A DNA stretch of 64,000 nt from Pseudonocardia sediminis (GCF_004217185.1 NZ_SHKL01000001.1:805001-869000); one strand, 5' to 3'; counted from the stretch's first letter, positions 1-7,627 are shown. A program made the numbers and translations. Notes: generated from the letters alone by a model not told the origin.

Positions 1-111
1 TGCACCCCGCCCCTCGGCCCGGCAGGGGCAAGCCCGCGCCGCGAGGAGATCACCACCAGGCAGGGGAGTGGGGTAGCGAACCCCGCGCGACCACCCGCTA
101 GCTTGGCGTCG

Positions 112-480
112 ATGGCACCAGATCTGCCCGACTTTAAGAAGATCAATGCTGCTGTCGAAGCCGCGGGACAGGTTCGTGGACGACACTTCACCGAGTGGGT
201 CCCACACCTTGACGAGCTGCGGAAGCAGCGACGAGACGACGAGTCACTGACTCTGCTGCTGGAGATCATCGCTGCCGCTGAACGGGCCGCCGCGATTAAG
301 ACCATGGACCCTCCGCCTGGGTACACGAAGCGAGCCGCCGTCATCTACCGGCGCCAACGCGACCACCTCGCAGAGGTCGCGATTCTCGAGCGATACCTCC
401 GAGCGTGTCCACCTGGTCGAGGCGATACCACTGTGTCCGAGCGCCTCGCCAAGGCAAAACAACTCGCCGACACGGCGTAG
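112..480 (+). CDS. Small hypothetical protein with TPR-like C-terminal helix pair
   Basis: I do not recognise a function for this 122-aa protein. ATG 112 is preferred to the in-frame TTG 103 because it begins a good reading (MAPDLPDF) and a TAGCTT -10-like box lies just upstream, suggesting leaderless expression. The last third (YRRQRDHLAEVAILERYLRA, then CPPG) resembles a helix-turn-helix repeat seen at the end of many actinobacterial proteins of integrative elements; that family link is from memory. Codon use is less GC-biased than in the rest of the window. The gene ends 120 bp before a tRNA 3'-end remnant, so it may belong to a mobile element extending off the left edge. Confidence 0.55.
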   Translation: MAPDLPDFKKINAAVEAAGQVRGRHFTEWVPHLDELRKQRRDDESLTLLLEIIAAAERAAAIKTMDPPPGYTKRAAVIYRRQRDHLAEVAILERYLRACPPGRGDTTVSERLAKAKQLADTA

Positions 481-506
481 CCGTCACCCGCACCGTTCGT
501 CGATCC

Positions 507-522
507 CCGTGCCGAATACGTG
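507..522 (+). repeat. Direct repeat copy 1 (16 bp core)
   Basis: The 16-mer CCGTGCCGAATACGTG recurs exactly at 746-761. Similarity extends on both sides (a CCCGYACCGTT block about 20 bp upstream and GAAGT downstream), giving an imperfect repeat of roughly 45 bp. The two copies bracket the tRNA 3'-end remnant. Confidence 0.7.
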
Positions 523-604
523 CTGAAGTTTGTGACCGGACCGACCGGGCGACGGAACTATTGCAGGTCAGGGCCATCGAACAGGGTGCGCAGGGCCTCC
601 CCTT

Positions 605-646
605 AAAAGGGTCACAGTGTGGGTTCGAGTCCCACCGAGGGCACAC
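605..646 (+). other. tRNA 3'-end remnant, candidate attachment site
   Basis: A perfect T-arm is visible: stem 619-623 (GTGGG), loop 624-630 (TTCGAGT) and stem 631-635 (CCCAC). It is followed by a 7-nt acceptor-like strand, 636-642, and then ACAC. No matching D-arm or 5' acceptor strand lies upstream, so this is not a complete tRNA. Such 3' halves are typical of attachment sites left by tRNA-targeting integrative elements. The isotype cannot be assigned. Confidence 0.55.
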
Positions 647-745
647 CACCCGGACCAGCAGAATCAGCCCCTGATCAGCAAGAACGAATTCGGCGTCGGC
701 GCCCTGTCCGACTGTGTCCGGCCCGTACCGTTGCTTAGCGGGTGT

Positions 746-761
746 CCGTGCCGAATACGTG
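746..761 (+). repeat. Direct repeat copy 2 (16 bp core)
   Basis: Second exact copy of the 16-mer at 507-522, with flanking similarity (GCCCGTACCGTT upstream, GAAGT downstream). It lies 240 bp from copy 1, with the tRNA remnant between them. Confidence 0.7.
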
Positions 762-908
762 TCGAAGTCTCAGCCACGATCGGGCTCTCCGAGGCCTCGG
801 TGAGAGCTACTCCGCGGCGCCCACTCCGCCGCCGGCACAGACGCCCAGACCGAGCTGCTGGCCTACCTCGATCGTCAGGCCTGGTTGCAGGCAGGATCCG
901 CCGGTTCG

Positions 909-1592
909 TCAGCTCGGCGTCGACCCGCTCGCCGAGGCCGACGCGTCCCCGGTGGGCACGTAGAACGCGGTGGTGGCCTCGACCGCGGCCGCGACGTGGG
1001 CCGGTTCGCCGCCGCCGGCCAGGTGGGCCTCGCCCCAGGCCGCGGCGCTGCGCCGGCTGAACTCGTGTCCGGTGGGCGATGCCGGGAACTCCTCGTGGTC
1101 GAGGACCACGCCGTCGTCCAGGAACCCGGCGAGGGTGAGGAGGTGCAGGTCCCAGCCGACGCCGCCGGCACCGGGGCCGAAGGTGGGGAACATGGGCTCC
1201 CCGACGGCCGCGGCGTGGACCAGTTCGAACTCGGTATCCCCGGCCGGGCCCGGCGACAGGCGCACCTCGACCTCGCTCGTGCCCGGCCACTCGTCGGCCC
1301 CGGGCCCGAACATCCAGGACACCCGCAGCAGGCGCGGCGGCTCGCAACGGAGGATCTCGCCGTGCTCGCCGCCGTCCAGCTCGAATGCTCCGCCGAGACG
1401 CAGGTCGCCGGTCACCGGCTTCATCCAGCGGCTCAGCCGCTCGGGGCTGGTGATGGCGTCCCACACGTCGTCGGGGTGCGCGTCGTAGCGGCGCCTCAGC
1501 TCCATCGTGTAGGCCTCGCCGGCGGGCAGGGTCGCCGTGCCCATCTTCCGGCGGGCGGCGGCCAGTTCGTCGAGTACATCCTTCATCGTCAT
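909..1592 (-). CDS. SRPBCC / AHSA1-like domain protein
   Basis: This 227-aa protein has the START/Bet v1-like fold signature of the AHSA1 group. A β-strand reads YTMELRRRYDAHPDDVWDAI (about residues 27-46), then LSRWMKP, and later a GEILRCEPPRLLRVSWMF segment. Members act as small-ligand binding or stress-response proteins and are often paired with an ArsR-type repressor, as here: its start overlaps the end of the upstream ArsR gene by 4 nt. The last ~75 residues lie beyond the usual domain and contain an ASASASGS tail. The ligand is unknown. Confidence 0.8.
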   Translation of the reverse strand: MTMKDVLDELAAARRKMGTATLPAGEAYTMELRRRYDAHPDDVWDAITSPERLSRWMKPVTGDLRLGGAFELDGGEHGEILRCEPPRLLRVSWMFGPGADEWPGTSEVEVRLSPGPAGDTEFELVHAAAVGEPMFPTFGPGAGGVGWDLHLLTLAGFLDDGVVLDHEEFPASPTGHEFSRRSAAAWGEAHLAGGGEPAHVAAAVEATTAFYVPTGDASASASGSTPS

Positions 1593-1996
1593 GTCCCCTT
1601 CGCTGATGAATCGGGTTTGTCTGCATCGGTGCTGGACTCGGCCGGTCGGGTGGGCTCGTCACCGGCCTGGTTCCGAGCTGCACGTCGGCCCCGGGCCAGC
1701 TCGGTCCCCAGAGCGTCGAGGCGCTGATCCCACAACCGGCGGAACCGGTCCAACCACGCGTCGACCTCGCTCAGCGGCGCGGCCTCGACGGCGTAGAACC
1801 GGCGTGCGCCCGCAGCCCGCACCGACGCGAACCCGCTGTCACGCAGTACGCGCAGATGCTGTGAGACAGCGGGCTGGGAGAGTCCGAACTCGGCCCGGAT
1901 CACGTCCGTGATCGCGCCGGACGTCCGCTCGCCGTCGGCGAGCAGCTCCAGAATTCGTCGCCGTACCGGGTCGCCGAGGATGTCGAACGCGTGCAC
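1589..1996 (-). CDS. ArsR-family winged-helix transcriptional regulator
   Basis: A 135-aa protein starting at GTG. The N-terminal winged helix is clear: DPVRRRILELLADGERTSGA (about residues 9-28), recognition helix GLSQPAVSQHLRVLRDSG (about 38-55), and wing ASVRAAGARRFYAV. There is no metal-binding CxC motif in the helix, so it is probably not a metal sensor but the type that partners AHSA1 proteins. The C-terminal 40 residues are charged and probably disordered. A perfect 16-bp palindrome 21 bp upstream (2017-2032) is a likely autoregulatory operator, and the AHSA1 gene follows with a 4-nt overlap. Confidence 0.87.
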   Translation of the reverse strand: MHAFDILGDPVRRRILELLADGERTSGAITDVIRAEFGLSQPAVSQHLRVLRDSGFASVRAAGARRFYAVEAAPLSEVDAWLDRFRRLWDQRLDALGTELARGRRAARNQAGDEPTRPAESSTDADKPDSSAKGT

Positions 1997-2016
1997 GAGG
2001 GAAGTTGTACCGGTGA

Positions 2017-2032
2017 TGACTTATATAAGTCA
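2017..2032. promoter_or_regulatory. Perfect 16-bp palindrome, probable ArsR operator and -10 region
   Basis: TGACTTATATAAGTCA is its own reverse complement and stands out as AT-rich. It lies 21 bp before the ArsR start and contains TATAAG, a good -10 element on the minus strand. Binding of the ArsR dimer would block transcription of the arsR-AHSA1 pair. Confidence 0.7.
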
Positions 2033-2180
2033 ATCCCGGTATTACTGTGCTGCCTTCGGTTCGTCGTGGTGCGCGGGGCACCGTCGGCGAGGCCCGGATC
2101 AACCGTCGTAGCGAACTCGTATCGACGTTCCGGCCCTCGAAACCCGAATCCTCGGGTGGTGCGAGCCCTATCGTCGGGCC

Positions 2181-2960
2181 ATGCCCGATGGATTCCGCGT
2201 CATCTGCGAGATCGAGCCGCCGACGAGGCCCGATCTGAAGCACGCACGCCACCAGATCGGTGTCCTGAGCCCGGTGTCGGACTCGTTCCTGATCCCCGAC
2301 AACCACATCGGTCGCGCCACGGTGTCGAGCATCGCGGTGGCCAACGAGGTCCAGGCCATGGGCGGGAGCAGCATCGCCTGCGTGAACTCCCGTGACCGCA
2401 ATCTGCTCGGCTTCCGGCGGGATCTCCTGACCGCCGCCGCCTACGGGGTCGACCAGTTCCTCTTCGTCCAGGGCGACAAGCCGTCGGTCGGAGATCGCAC
2501 CGGGGAGCTGACCGTCCGGGCCATGATCGAGGAAGCGCGTGCGGCGACCGACCAGGCTCCGTTCGCGGGCGTCGAGCCCTTCCGGCTCGGGGTGACCGCC
2601 GGTCATCGTCGTCGGATGGCGGGGTGGAAGCAGGCGGCCGACTTCATCTTCGTCCAGGTCGGCTACTCCGTCGACGCGTTCCTGCGGTGGCGCGAGGCGA
2701 ACCCCACCGACCTGCCCGTGTACGCCGGCGTCATGGTTCTCGCGAGTGCCGGGATGGCGACGAGACTGCGGGCCTCGATCCCCGACATCGAGATCCCCGA
2801 CGACCTCGTCGACCGTGTCGCGAGCAGCCCGGCCGCAGGCGTCGACGCGGCGTGCGAACAGATCCAGGCGCTGCGTGGCACCGGAGCGTTCGCCGGGGTG
2901 CACCTCGTTCCCGTCAGCCGGTTCCGGGAGGTGGCGGCGCAGCTCGAACGATGGTTGTAG
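2181..2960 (+). CDS. Methylenetetrahydrofolate reductase-like protein
   Basis: The 259-aa protein has the TIM-barrel features of the MTHFR family: CEIEPPTRPDL near the N-terminus, a CVNSRDRNLLG segment (about residues 67-77), and LLTAAAYGVDQFLFVQGDKP (about 82-101), which in MTHFR lines the flavin and folate site. It is shorter than MetF (about 290-300 aa) and belongs to a divergent actinobacterial group, so the true substrate is uncertain. It stands alone, divergent from the ArsR operon and convergent with the reductase gene at 3210. Confidence 0.75.
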   Translation: MPDGFRVICEIEPPTRPDLKHARHQIGVLSPVSDSFLIPDNHIGRATVSSIAVANEVQAMGGSSIACVNSRDRNLLGFRRDLLTAAAYGVDQFLFVQGDKPSVGDRTGELTVRAMIEEARAATDQAPFAGVEPFRLGVTAGHRRRMAGWKQAADFIFVQVGYSVDAFLRWREANPTDLPVYAGVMVLASAGMATRLRASIPDIEIPDDLVDRVASSPAAGVDAACEQIQALRGTGAFAGVHLVPVSRFREVAAQLERWL

Positions 2961-3209
2961 CTCAGCCCGCGCCGACGTTCCGCGCACCCGGCTCCTCCGC
3001 AGGCGCGACGGCGATCCGGGGACGGGGCGCGACGGGCCTCGATCAGGTGCCGGGTCGAGCGTGCGACCGGCGAGCCCTCGGCGCGGATCGTCTCGGAGAT
3101 GCGGCGCAGTACCGCCTGGCAGCGGATCCTGCGGCGGGCGCCCCGTTCGATCCGGCGGGATGGTTCCTGACCAGCCTCGCTGCCGGTGCCGGGGCGACGA
3201 CGTCCGACG

Positions 3210-3758
3210 TCAGAGGGCTGGACGGTAGGTCAGCTGCACTACTCCGAGCGGGTAGGTCGTCGCGTCGATCAGTTCCAGATCCGCCGCTGCTACGCCGTCG
3301 GTGAAGAGGCGCTCACCGGAGCCGACGATCGCCGGGTCGAGCGTGATCCGGACCTCGTCGACCAATCCGGCGTCCAACAGGGAGCGGGTCAACGTGCTGC
3401 TGCCGTGAACGCCGATCACGTCCTGCTCCTTCTTGAGCGCCGCGGTCTCCTCGACGGGGTCCCCGCGCAGGACGGTGGTGTCGCCCCAGGTCGCGTCCGT
3501 GTCGGTCAGGGTGCGGCTGACCACGTGCTTCGAGATCGCGTTCGTGGCTCGCGCGATCGGATAGTCGTCGCCCTGGGTCGGCCAGAACGAGGCGAACTCG
3601 ATGTAGGTGGTGCGGCCCATCAGGGTCGTGCTGGTCGCGTCCATCTCCTCGAGCAGACGGTTCATGCTTTCGTCGGAGACGAAGCGGGGGTGCCAGACGT
3701 CGGGGTCGGTGACGACACCGTCGAGGGTCATGAAGTGCGATGTGTACAGGAAGCTCAT
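3210..3758 (-). CDS. Dihydrofolate reductase / RibD C-terminal family reductase
   Basis: A 182-aa single-domain protein. The start at MSFLYTSHF was chosen because longer upstream frames have arginine-rich non-coding composition. Family marks are SHFMTLDGVVTDPD at the N-terminus, STTLMGRTTYIEFASFWP (about residues 43-60), and IGVHGSSTLTRSLLDAGLVD with a DEVRITLDPAIVGSGERLF C-terminal block. These proteins are NADPH-dependent reductases of unknown substrate. A second member (3926-4468) lies directly upstream on the same strand, so they may be transcribed together. Confidence 0.85.
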   Translation of the reverse strand: MSFLYTSHFMTLDGVVTDPDVWHPRFVSDESMNRLLEEMDATSTTLMGRTTYIEFASFWPTQGDDYPIARATNAISKHVVSRTLTDTDATWGDTTVLRGDPVEETAALKKEQDVIGVHGSSTLTRSLLDAGLVDEVRITLDPAIVGSGERLFTDGVAAADLELIDATTYPLGVVQLTYRPAL

Positions 3759-3925
3759 GGAGATCGGCCCTCGCCTCGGGTGCAGGTTCATCCATAGAGA
3801 CTTCGTCGGCAGCGAGAAGTCATCGTCGGAGGGCGGCGTGAACCGTCGGCGAACTCGGCCCATCGAAGCCCGAACAGGGGCCACCATCCAATCGTCGGCC
3901 GCGAACGCACGGGTGTCACCTCCAC

Positions 3926-4468
3926 CTACCTCCGCACGCGGAAGCGGAGCATCGTCACCGGTCCCGACCGGCTGTCGCCGATCGGTTCGAGGTCGATCCG
4001 CCCGATGCCCGGTGTGGAGAACCGGACACCGTCGCCGAGGAGCACCGGCAGGACGTACACGAGAACCTCGTCGACGAGACCGCGGTGCAGGCACTGGCTC
4101 GCCAGGTCCGCCCCGAGGATCTCCAGGTTCTTCCCCTGAGCGGCGGCGCGCGCGGTGGTGACGGCGTCCGAGAGGTCGGAGGTCAGGAACGTGACCCCGG
4201 GGTCCGGCTCGTCCGGCGGCCGGTGGGTCAGGACGAACACCGGCCCTCCGTCGTAGGAGGTGTCCTCGGCCGACATCCGCCTGCTGACGTCGTAGGTGCC
4301 ACGACCGATCAACATGGCGCCGGTGGCCTCCATGACCTCGGGGAACGCGTACTCCGTCGCGTACTCGATGATCCAGTCCATCGCGTGGTCGGGTCCGGCG
4401 ATGAAGCCGTCCAGCGACATCGACCTGTTCACGACGACCTTGCCCGGCCCGGCATCGGAATCACTCAT
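3926..4468 (-). CDS. Dihydrofolate reductase / RibD C-terminal family reductase (second copy)
   Basis: This 180-aa protein starts at MSDSDAGPG; an in-frame ATG six codons upstream is possible. Motifs are NRSMSLDGFIAGPDH (about residues 15-29), GAMLIGRGTYDVSRRM, LEILGADLASQCLHRGLVDE and VYVLPVLLGDGVRF. The overall plan is the same as the neighbour at 3210-3758, but sequence identity is low, so this is an old paralogue pair rather than a recent duplication. Function: probable NAD(P)H-dependent reductase of the DHFR fold, substrate unknown. Confidence 0.85.
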   Translation of the reverse strand: MSDSDAGPGKVVVNRSMSLDGFIAGPDHAMDWIIEYATEYAFPEVMEATGAMLIGRGTYDVSRRMSAEDTSYDGGPVFVLTHRPPDEPDPGVTFLTSDLSDAVTTARAAAQGKNLEILGADLASQCLHRGLVDEVLVYVLPVLLGDGVRFSTPGIGRIDLEPIGDSRSGPVTMLRFRVRR

Positions 4469-4566
4469 GCAGGCCAGACCGTGCACACATCACGAACTCA
4501 TCGCCGCCGGCGAGGAATCGGGCCCGATGTCGGCGTCCTCCGGTCCGCAGCAGGCCGCCCGCTGCG

Positions 4567-4821
4567 TCAGGCCGGGCCCGCGGGCTTGCAGACGGCGCAG
4601 GGGTCCGCCCTCTTGCCGAGGGTCGTGCCGTCCGCGAACTCGTGCGGGAAGTCGGCGCGCGGCCGGCCGCACAGGGTCTCGACGGCGTCCGGGCCCTCGA
4701 CGACATGTGTCTCGGCATTGGGATGCCGGGTCAGGTCCGGCTTCCCCGCATAGATCCTTCCGGCACGCATGCCCGGGTAGTCGGACAGGACGTACTTCGA
4801 GGCCACCACGATGCGCGACAC
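4567..4821 (-). CDS. Small conserved Cys-containing protein
   Basis: An 84-aa protein beginning at GTG with SRIVVASKYVLSDYPGMRAG. I do not know its function. It has three cysteines, one in TLCGRPR and a CxxC pair in DPCAVCKPA at the C-terminus, a layout that could bind a metal. The protein at 10596-10886 has the same plan (LCGH followed by CARC), so both may belong to one actinobacterial family. It lies in the gap between the RibD-like pair and the F420 oxidoreductase on the same strand. Confidence 0.6.
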   Translation of the reverse strand: MSRIVVASKYVLSDYPGMRAGRIYAGKPDLTRHPNAETHVVEGPDAVETLCGRPRADFPHEFADGTTLGKRADPCAVCKPAGPA

Positions 4822-4982
4822 GGAACCGAGACTAGAAGTTCTCGCTCCGCGAGACCATCCTCGACCCACCGCGCGGGGGTCGTGACCTCCGGTCGAACGC
4901 AGTGGGGTGTCCAGGATCCGCGTCAGCTGCGCGACGCGGTTCCCACTGGTCGGCCCAGCCGGGTTCCTCGATATCGCCTCCC

Positions 4983-5027
4983 AAGAGAAAGTGCCCGGTG
5001 CGGGGCTCGAACCCCCGCACCGGGCAC
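4983..5027 (-). terminator. Intrinsic terminator of the F420 oxidoreductase gene
   Basis: A perfect 15-bp inverted repeat (4991-5005 with 5013-5027, 7-nt loop) is followed on the minus strand by TTTCTCTT. It lies 35 bp beyond the stop at 5062. The loop resembles a tRNA T-loop, but no tRNA can be folded here. Confidence 0.8.
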
Positions 5028-5061
5028 CGTCCTGCGACCGGTCGAGCCGGCCGTCACGGCC

Positions 5062-6060
5062 TCAGATCGCGTTGACCTTGGGCATGATGTCGTTCTTGAT
5101 CCGCTTGAGGTCGTCGAGCGTCTTCGAGACCGGGACGTCGGCGAACGGCGGCCAGATGAGGGGCATCGTCATCCCGGCCTCCTTGTAGGCCTTGAGCCGG
5201 TCGGTGACCTGCTTCTCGGAGCCCACCAGCAGGTTGGACGCGACGCCGTTGACGGTCTGGTCGGTGTCCTCGTCGGTGATGACCGTCCAGATCATGCTGC
5301 TGATCTCGAGGTCCTTCGACCGCTTCGGGCTGCCGATCTCCTCGAACTGCTCGTCGATCGCGGTGAGCCAGCGCGCGAGACCCTCCGGCGAGTCCTGGAT
5401 CCCGATCCAGCCGTCGAGGTCGTACTTGGTGATGCGCTTCGCCGAGCGCAGCGGGTCCTTGAGCCCACTCATGAAGATCGGCGGGCGCGGCTGCTGGAGC
5501 GGCTTCGCGCCGAACCCGCACAGCTCGAAGTCGGCGAACTCGCCGTGGTACTCGAAGTGGTCGTTCTCGGCCGCCCAGACGCCCTGCAGGATCTCGATCG
5601 TCTCGCGGACGTGCTTGTGACGCTTCGGGAAGATGTGCGCGGCGCTCGCGGCGGCGAACTCCTCGGGCATCCAGCCGGACCCGAGGCCGACGTTGAGGCG
5701 GCCGTTCGACAGGTGGTCGATGGTGGCCAGCTCCGCGGCGAGCACTCCGGGCGAGCGGAACGGCGTGTCGATGATGCTCTGGCCGATGCGCACCTTCGAG
5801 GTCCGCGCGGCGAGCCACGGCAGCAGCGGGTAGCCCTGGAACCACTGGCCCCGCGACGTGACGGGCAGAGCGTTGGGGAGCCCGTCCATCATGCCGAAGG
5901 AGTACTGAAGGCCCTCGTGGTCCGAGACCTCGGGGACGACGATCCGGTCGAGCGTCCAGACGGAGTCGAAGTCGAGCTCCTCGGCGAGGTCGGTGAGGTC
6001 CTCGAGCTCCTTGATCGTCACCTTGTCTCGGAAGTTCGGCAGGTACAGAGCGAGCTTCAT
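5062..6060 (-). CDS. LLM-class (F420-dependent) oxidoreductase
   Basis: A 332-aa TIM-barrel protein of the luciferase-like monooxygenase superfamily. It starts at MKLALYLPNF with a strong AAGGAGG site nine bases upstream (6070-6076). Visible family marks are LAEELDFDSVWTLDRIVVPE (about residues 26-45), TSKVRIGQSIIDTPFRSPGV, the TIDHLSNGRLNVGLGSGWMP block, and PPIFMSGLKD. In actinomycetes most such proteins use coenzyme F420, but FMN cannot be ruled out from sequence alone. It is monocistronic, with a terminator at 4983-5027 and palindromes upstream. Confidence 0.88.
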   Translation of the reverse strand: MKLALYLPNFRDKVTIKELEDLTDLAEELDFDSVWTLDRIVVPEVSDHEGLQYSFGMMDGLPNALPVTSRGQWFQGYPLLPWLAARTSKVRIGQSIIDTPFRSPGVLAAELATIDHLSNGRLNVGLGSGWMPEEFAAASAAHIFPKRHKHVRETIEILQGVWAAENDHFEYHGEFADFELCGFGAKPLQQPRPPIFMSGLKDPLRSAKRITKYDLDGWIGIQDSPEGLARWLTAIDEQFEEIGSPKRSKDLEISSMIWTVITDEDTDQTVNGVASNLLVGSEKQVTDRLKAYKEAGMTMPLIWPPFADVPVSKTLDDLKRIKNDIMPKVNAI

Positions 6061-6086
6061 GGAGAACGGCCTCCTTGCCGTACAGA

Positions 6087-6150
6087 TGTGAGGTGCATTC
6101 GCCGAGGTCACACGACACGTTGGCGCGCCGTGTCGGCCGATCACATGTGA
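6087..6150. promoter_or_regulatory. TGTGA/TCACA sites upstream of the F420 oxidoreductase
   Basis: The upstream region carries TGTGA at 6087-6091, TCACA at 6108-6112 and the perfect 10-bp palindrome TCACATGTGA at 6141-6150. Such half-sites suit a dimeric repressor. The 11-mer TGTGAGGTGCA at 6087-6097 also occurs in the four-armed element at 42067. Confidence 0.4.
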
Positions 6151-6210
6151 CGGAGATCTTAACCGGAAGTCGATTGCCCTGAGAACCCCGCAGAGACCCA
6201 CCCTCATCCC

Positions 6211-6444
6211 GTGGGCGAGGTCGACGACGCGCACCGGCAGACCGCCCACCCGCTGCGCCTGGACTGGGGCCCGACGGGCGCCGAGGCGATCGGTCCGGGC
6301 TGTGACGTGGCGGTCGTCGTCGACGTGCTCAGCTTCACCACGACGCTCACGGTCGCCGCGGACCGCGGCATCACCGTCTACCCCTACCGATGGCGCGACG
6401 GGACCGCCGCGGCCTTCACGCGCGACCGGGACGCGGGCGCGCGT
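6211..6444 (+). pseudogene. Truncated comB-like 2-phosphosulfolactate phosphatase N-terminus
   Basis: From GTG 6211 the first ~70 residues read as the start of a ComB-family protein: LRLDWGPTGAEA, then the core strand VAVVVDVLSFTTTLTVAADRG, then YRWRDGTAAAFTRDRD. Full proteins are about 230-250 aa. After about position 6440 the reading turns into low-complexity arginine-rich sequence with no family match, so the C-terminal two thirds are missing. It meets the truncated reverse-strand frame 6384-6563 head-on. ComB hydrolyses 2-phosphosulfolactate; this copy cannot be active. Confidence 0.65.
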
Positions 6445-6563
6445 GAATTCGACCAGTCGAGGACCCGCGTCCCGGACAGGGTCAGCCACTTCGACGGCTC
6501 GCCCGCCCACCGCAGCGCCGGATCGGAGTCACGGAGCCGGTCGGCGAGGGCCCCGCTCAGCAT
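6384..6563 (-). pseudogene. Truncated hypothetical ORF downstream of the TPR-like gene
   Basis: A 59-codon frame starts at ATG 6563, overlapping the stop of the gene at 6557-7027 (ATGCTGA). Its first ~36 residues (MLSGALADRLRDSDP, RWAGEPSKWLTLSGTRVLDW) look like a genuine protein start in composition. The rest is antisense to the comB fragment, so its own 3' part is probably lost. I do not recognise the family. Confidence 0.45.
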
Positions 6564-7027
6564 CGGGACTCCTCGGCGAGCCGGGCCGCGCAGCGTGCGA
6601 TGCCGTCGCGGATCATCCGTCCGTAGCCGTCGTCGTCCAGTCTCCCGACCGTCTCCCGTGCCCGGTCCAGGTGCTCCTGCGCACGGTCCCGGTCGCCGCG
6701 GCGGCGGTGGACGTCGGCGAGGTTGAGGTGCAGCGACGGGTAGAAGCCCGCCAGGTCGAGCGACGGATGGTGCCGGCGGGCCCGCTCGGGGTCAGTCCGG
6801 TGGGCGGCCTCCAGCGCGCGGAGGTCCCATCGGAGCTCGGAGTCGAGGTCGGTCTGGACGTCGGCCGCGTAGTGGGCCAGCACGCAGCGGTGGAACGGGT
6901 CTCCGTCGGGTCCGATCCGGTCCCAGATCGCGTCGAAGCGCTCGCGGGCCGCCGCCGCGTGCCCGCCCTGCGACAGCTCGACGGCAGTGAGGATCTCGGC
7001 CATGACGGCGTCGGGCTCGTCGGTCAT
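6557..7027 (-). CDS. TPR-like hypothetical protein
   Basis: A 156-aa, largely helical protein of a type widespread in actinomycetes. The arrangement is AEILTAVELSQGGHAAAARE (about residues 10-29), FHRCVLAHYAADVQTDLDSE (about 45-64), and a clear TPR-like helix pair LHLNLADVHRRRGDRDRAQE (about 99-118). No enzyme motif is present, so a protein-interaction role is the most that can be inferred. The following frame starts within its stop codon, suggesting a former two-gene operon whose second gene is damaged. Confidence 0.7.
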   Translation of the reverse strand: MTDEPDAVMAEILTAVELSQGGHAAAARERFDAIWDRIGPDGDPFHRCVLAHYAADVQTDLDSELRWDLRALEAAHRTDPERARRHHPSLDLAGFYPSLHLNLADVHRRRGDRDRAQEHLDRARETVGRLDDDGYGRMIRDGIARCAARLAEESRC

Positions 7028-7095
7028 CGTCGGCGCTCCTCACCTCGGTGGGCGCCGACGATAGGACGGGGCACCGACATTTCCGCCCCTGATGC

Positions 7096-7611
7096 TCAGC
7101 CGGACGACCGGCCGTCGATACGGGGGAGGTGCGCCGCGAACCAGGCGACCCAGCGTCGCTGACCACGGGTCTCCACGGCTCGGGGCCGGTAGTTCCGCCG
7201 GGTCCAGCCGACGGCGTCTCCGGGCGGGTGACCGGCGAGGACGGCCATGCAGGAGAGCGCCGTCCCGGTCCGGCCGACGCCGCCCCCGCACGCGACCTCG
7301 ACGCGGCCGCCGTCGCGGGCGAGGACGTAGGCGCGGGCGATCGCGGCGGCGGCCCGCTCGTCGTCGCGGGGTGTGCGGAAGTCCGGCCAGTCGACCCACT
7401 CCGACGGCCAGTCCGGTAGCCACCCGGTCCTACGCCTCCCGATCGGCACGAGACCGAACAGCGTGGGACGGAGGCCGTCCGGCGGTCGTCCGGGATAGAG
7501 ACCGTGGTCGGGGAGCGGGCCGTCGGGCACCGGCTCGCGACGGCCGCGACCGCGGACGGGCGTCCCGTCCGGCAGCCGGATCGCTCCGGTCAGGGTGGCG
7601 TCGCGGGTCAC
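7096..7611 (-). CDS. Protein-tyrosine phosphatase-like protein with variant P-loop
   Basis: The 171-aa protein carries a cysteine phosphatase loop VACGGGVGRTGTALSC. Cys108 and Arg114 fit C-X5-R, followed by the usual Thr-Gly, but the canonical His before the cysteine is Ala. A WPDFRTP segment (about residues 75-81) resembles the general-acid loop of this class. It probably dephosphorylates a phospho-amino acid or small phosphoester; the His to Ala change makes activity uncertain. It starts at GTG 16 bp after the prcB stop, so the two are probably co-transcribed. Confidence 0.72.
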   Translation of the reverse strand: MTRDATLTGAIRLPDGTPVRGRGRREPVPDGPLPDHGLYPGRPPDGLRPTLFGLVPIGRRRTGWLPDWPSEWVDWPDFRTPRDDERAAAAIARAYVLARDGGRVEVACGGGVGRTGTALSCMAVLAGHPPGDAVGWTRRNYRPRAVETRGQRRWVAWFAAHLPRIDGRSSG

Positions 7612-7627
7612 GACCGGAACGTGCCCC

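Larger units (their letters stand above)
481..908. other. 428-bp non-coding stretch at the left edge
   Basis: This gap holds the two copies of the 16-bp repeat and the tRNA remnant. I see no convincing coding frame in it; short open frames on both strands lack ribosome sites and have arginine-rich, frame-shadow composition. Confidence 0.6.

Noticed and set aside
2961..3209. Possible decayed gene between the MTHFR-like and reductase genes
   Set aside because: Some frames read plausibly for short stretches, but none has a start, ribosome site or family motif.
4991..5027. tRNA-like T-arm sequence
   Set aside because: The loop resembles TTCGA but the 15-bp perfect hairpin, the minus-strand T-rich tail and the absence of D and anticodon arms fit a terminator.
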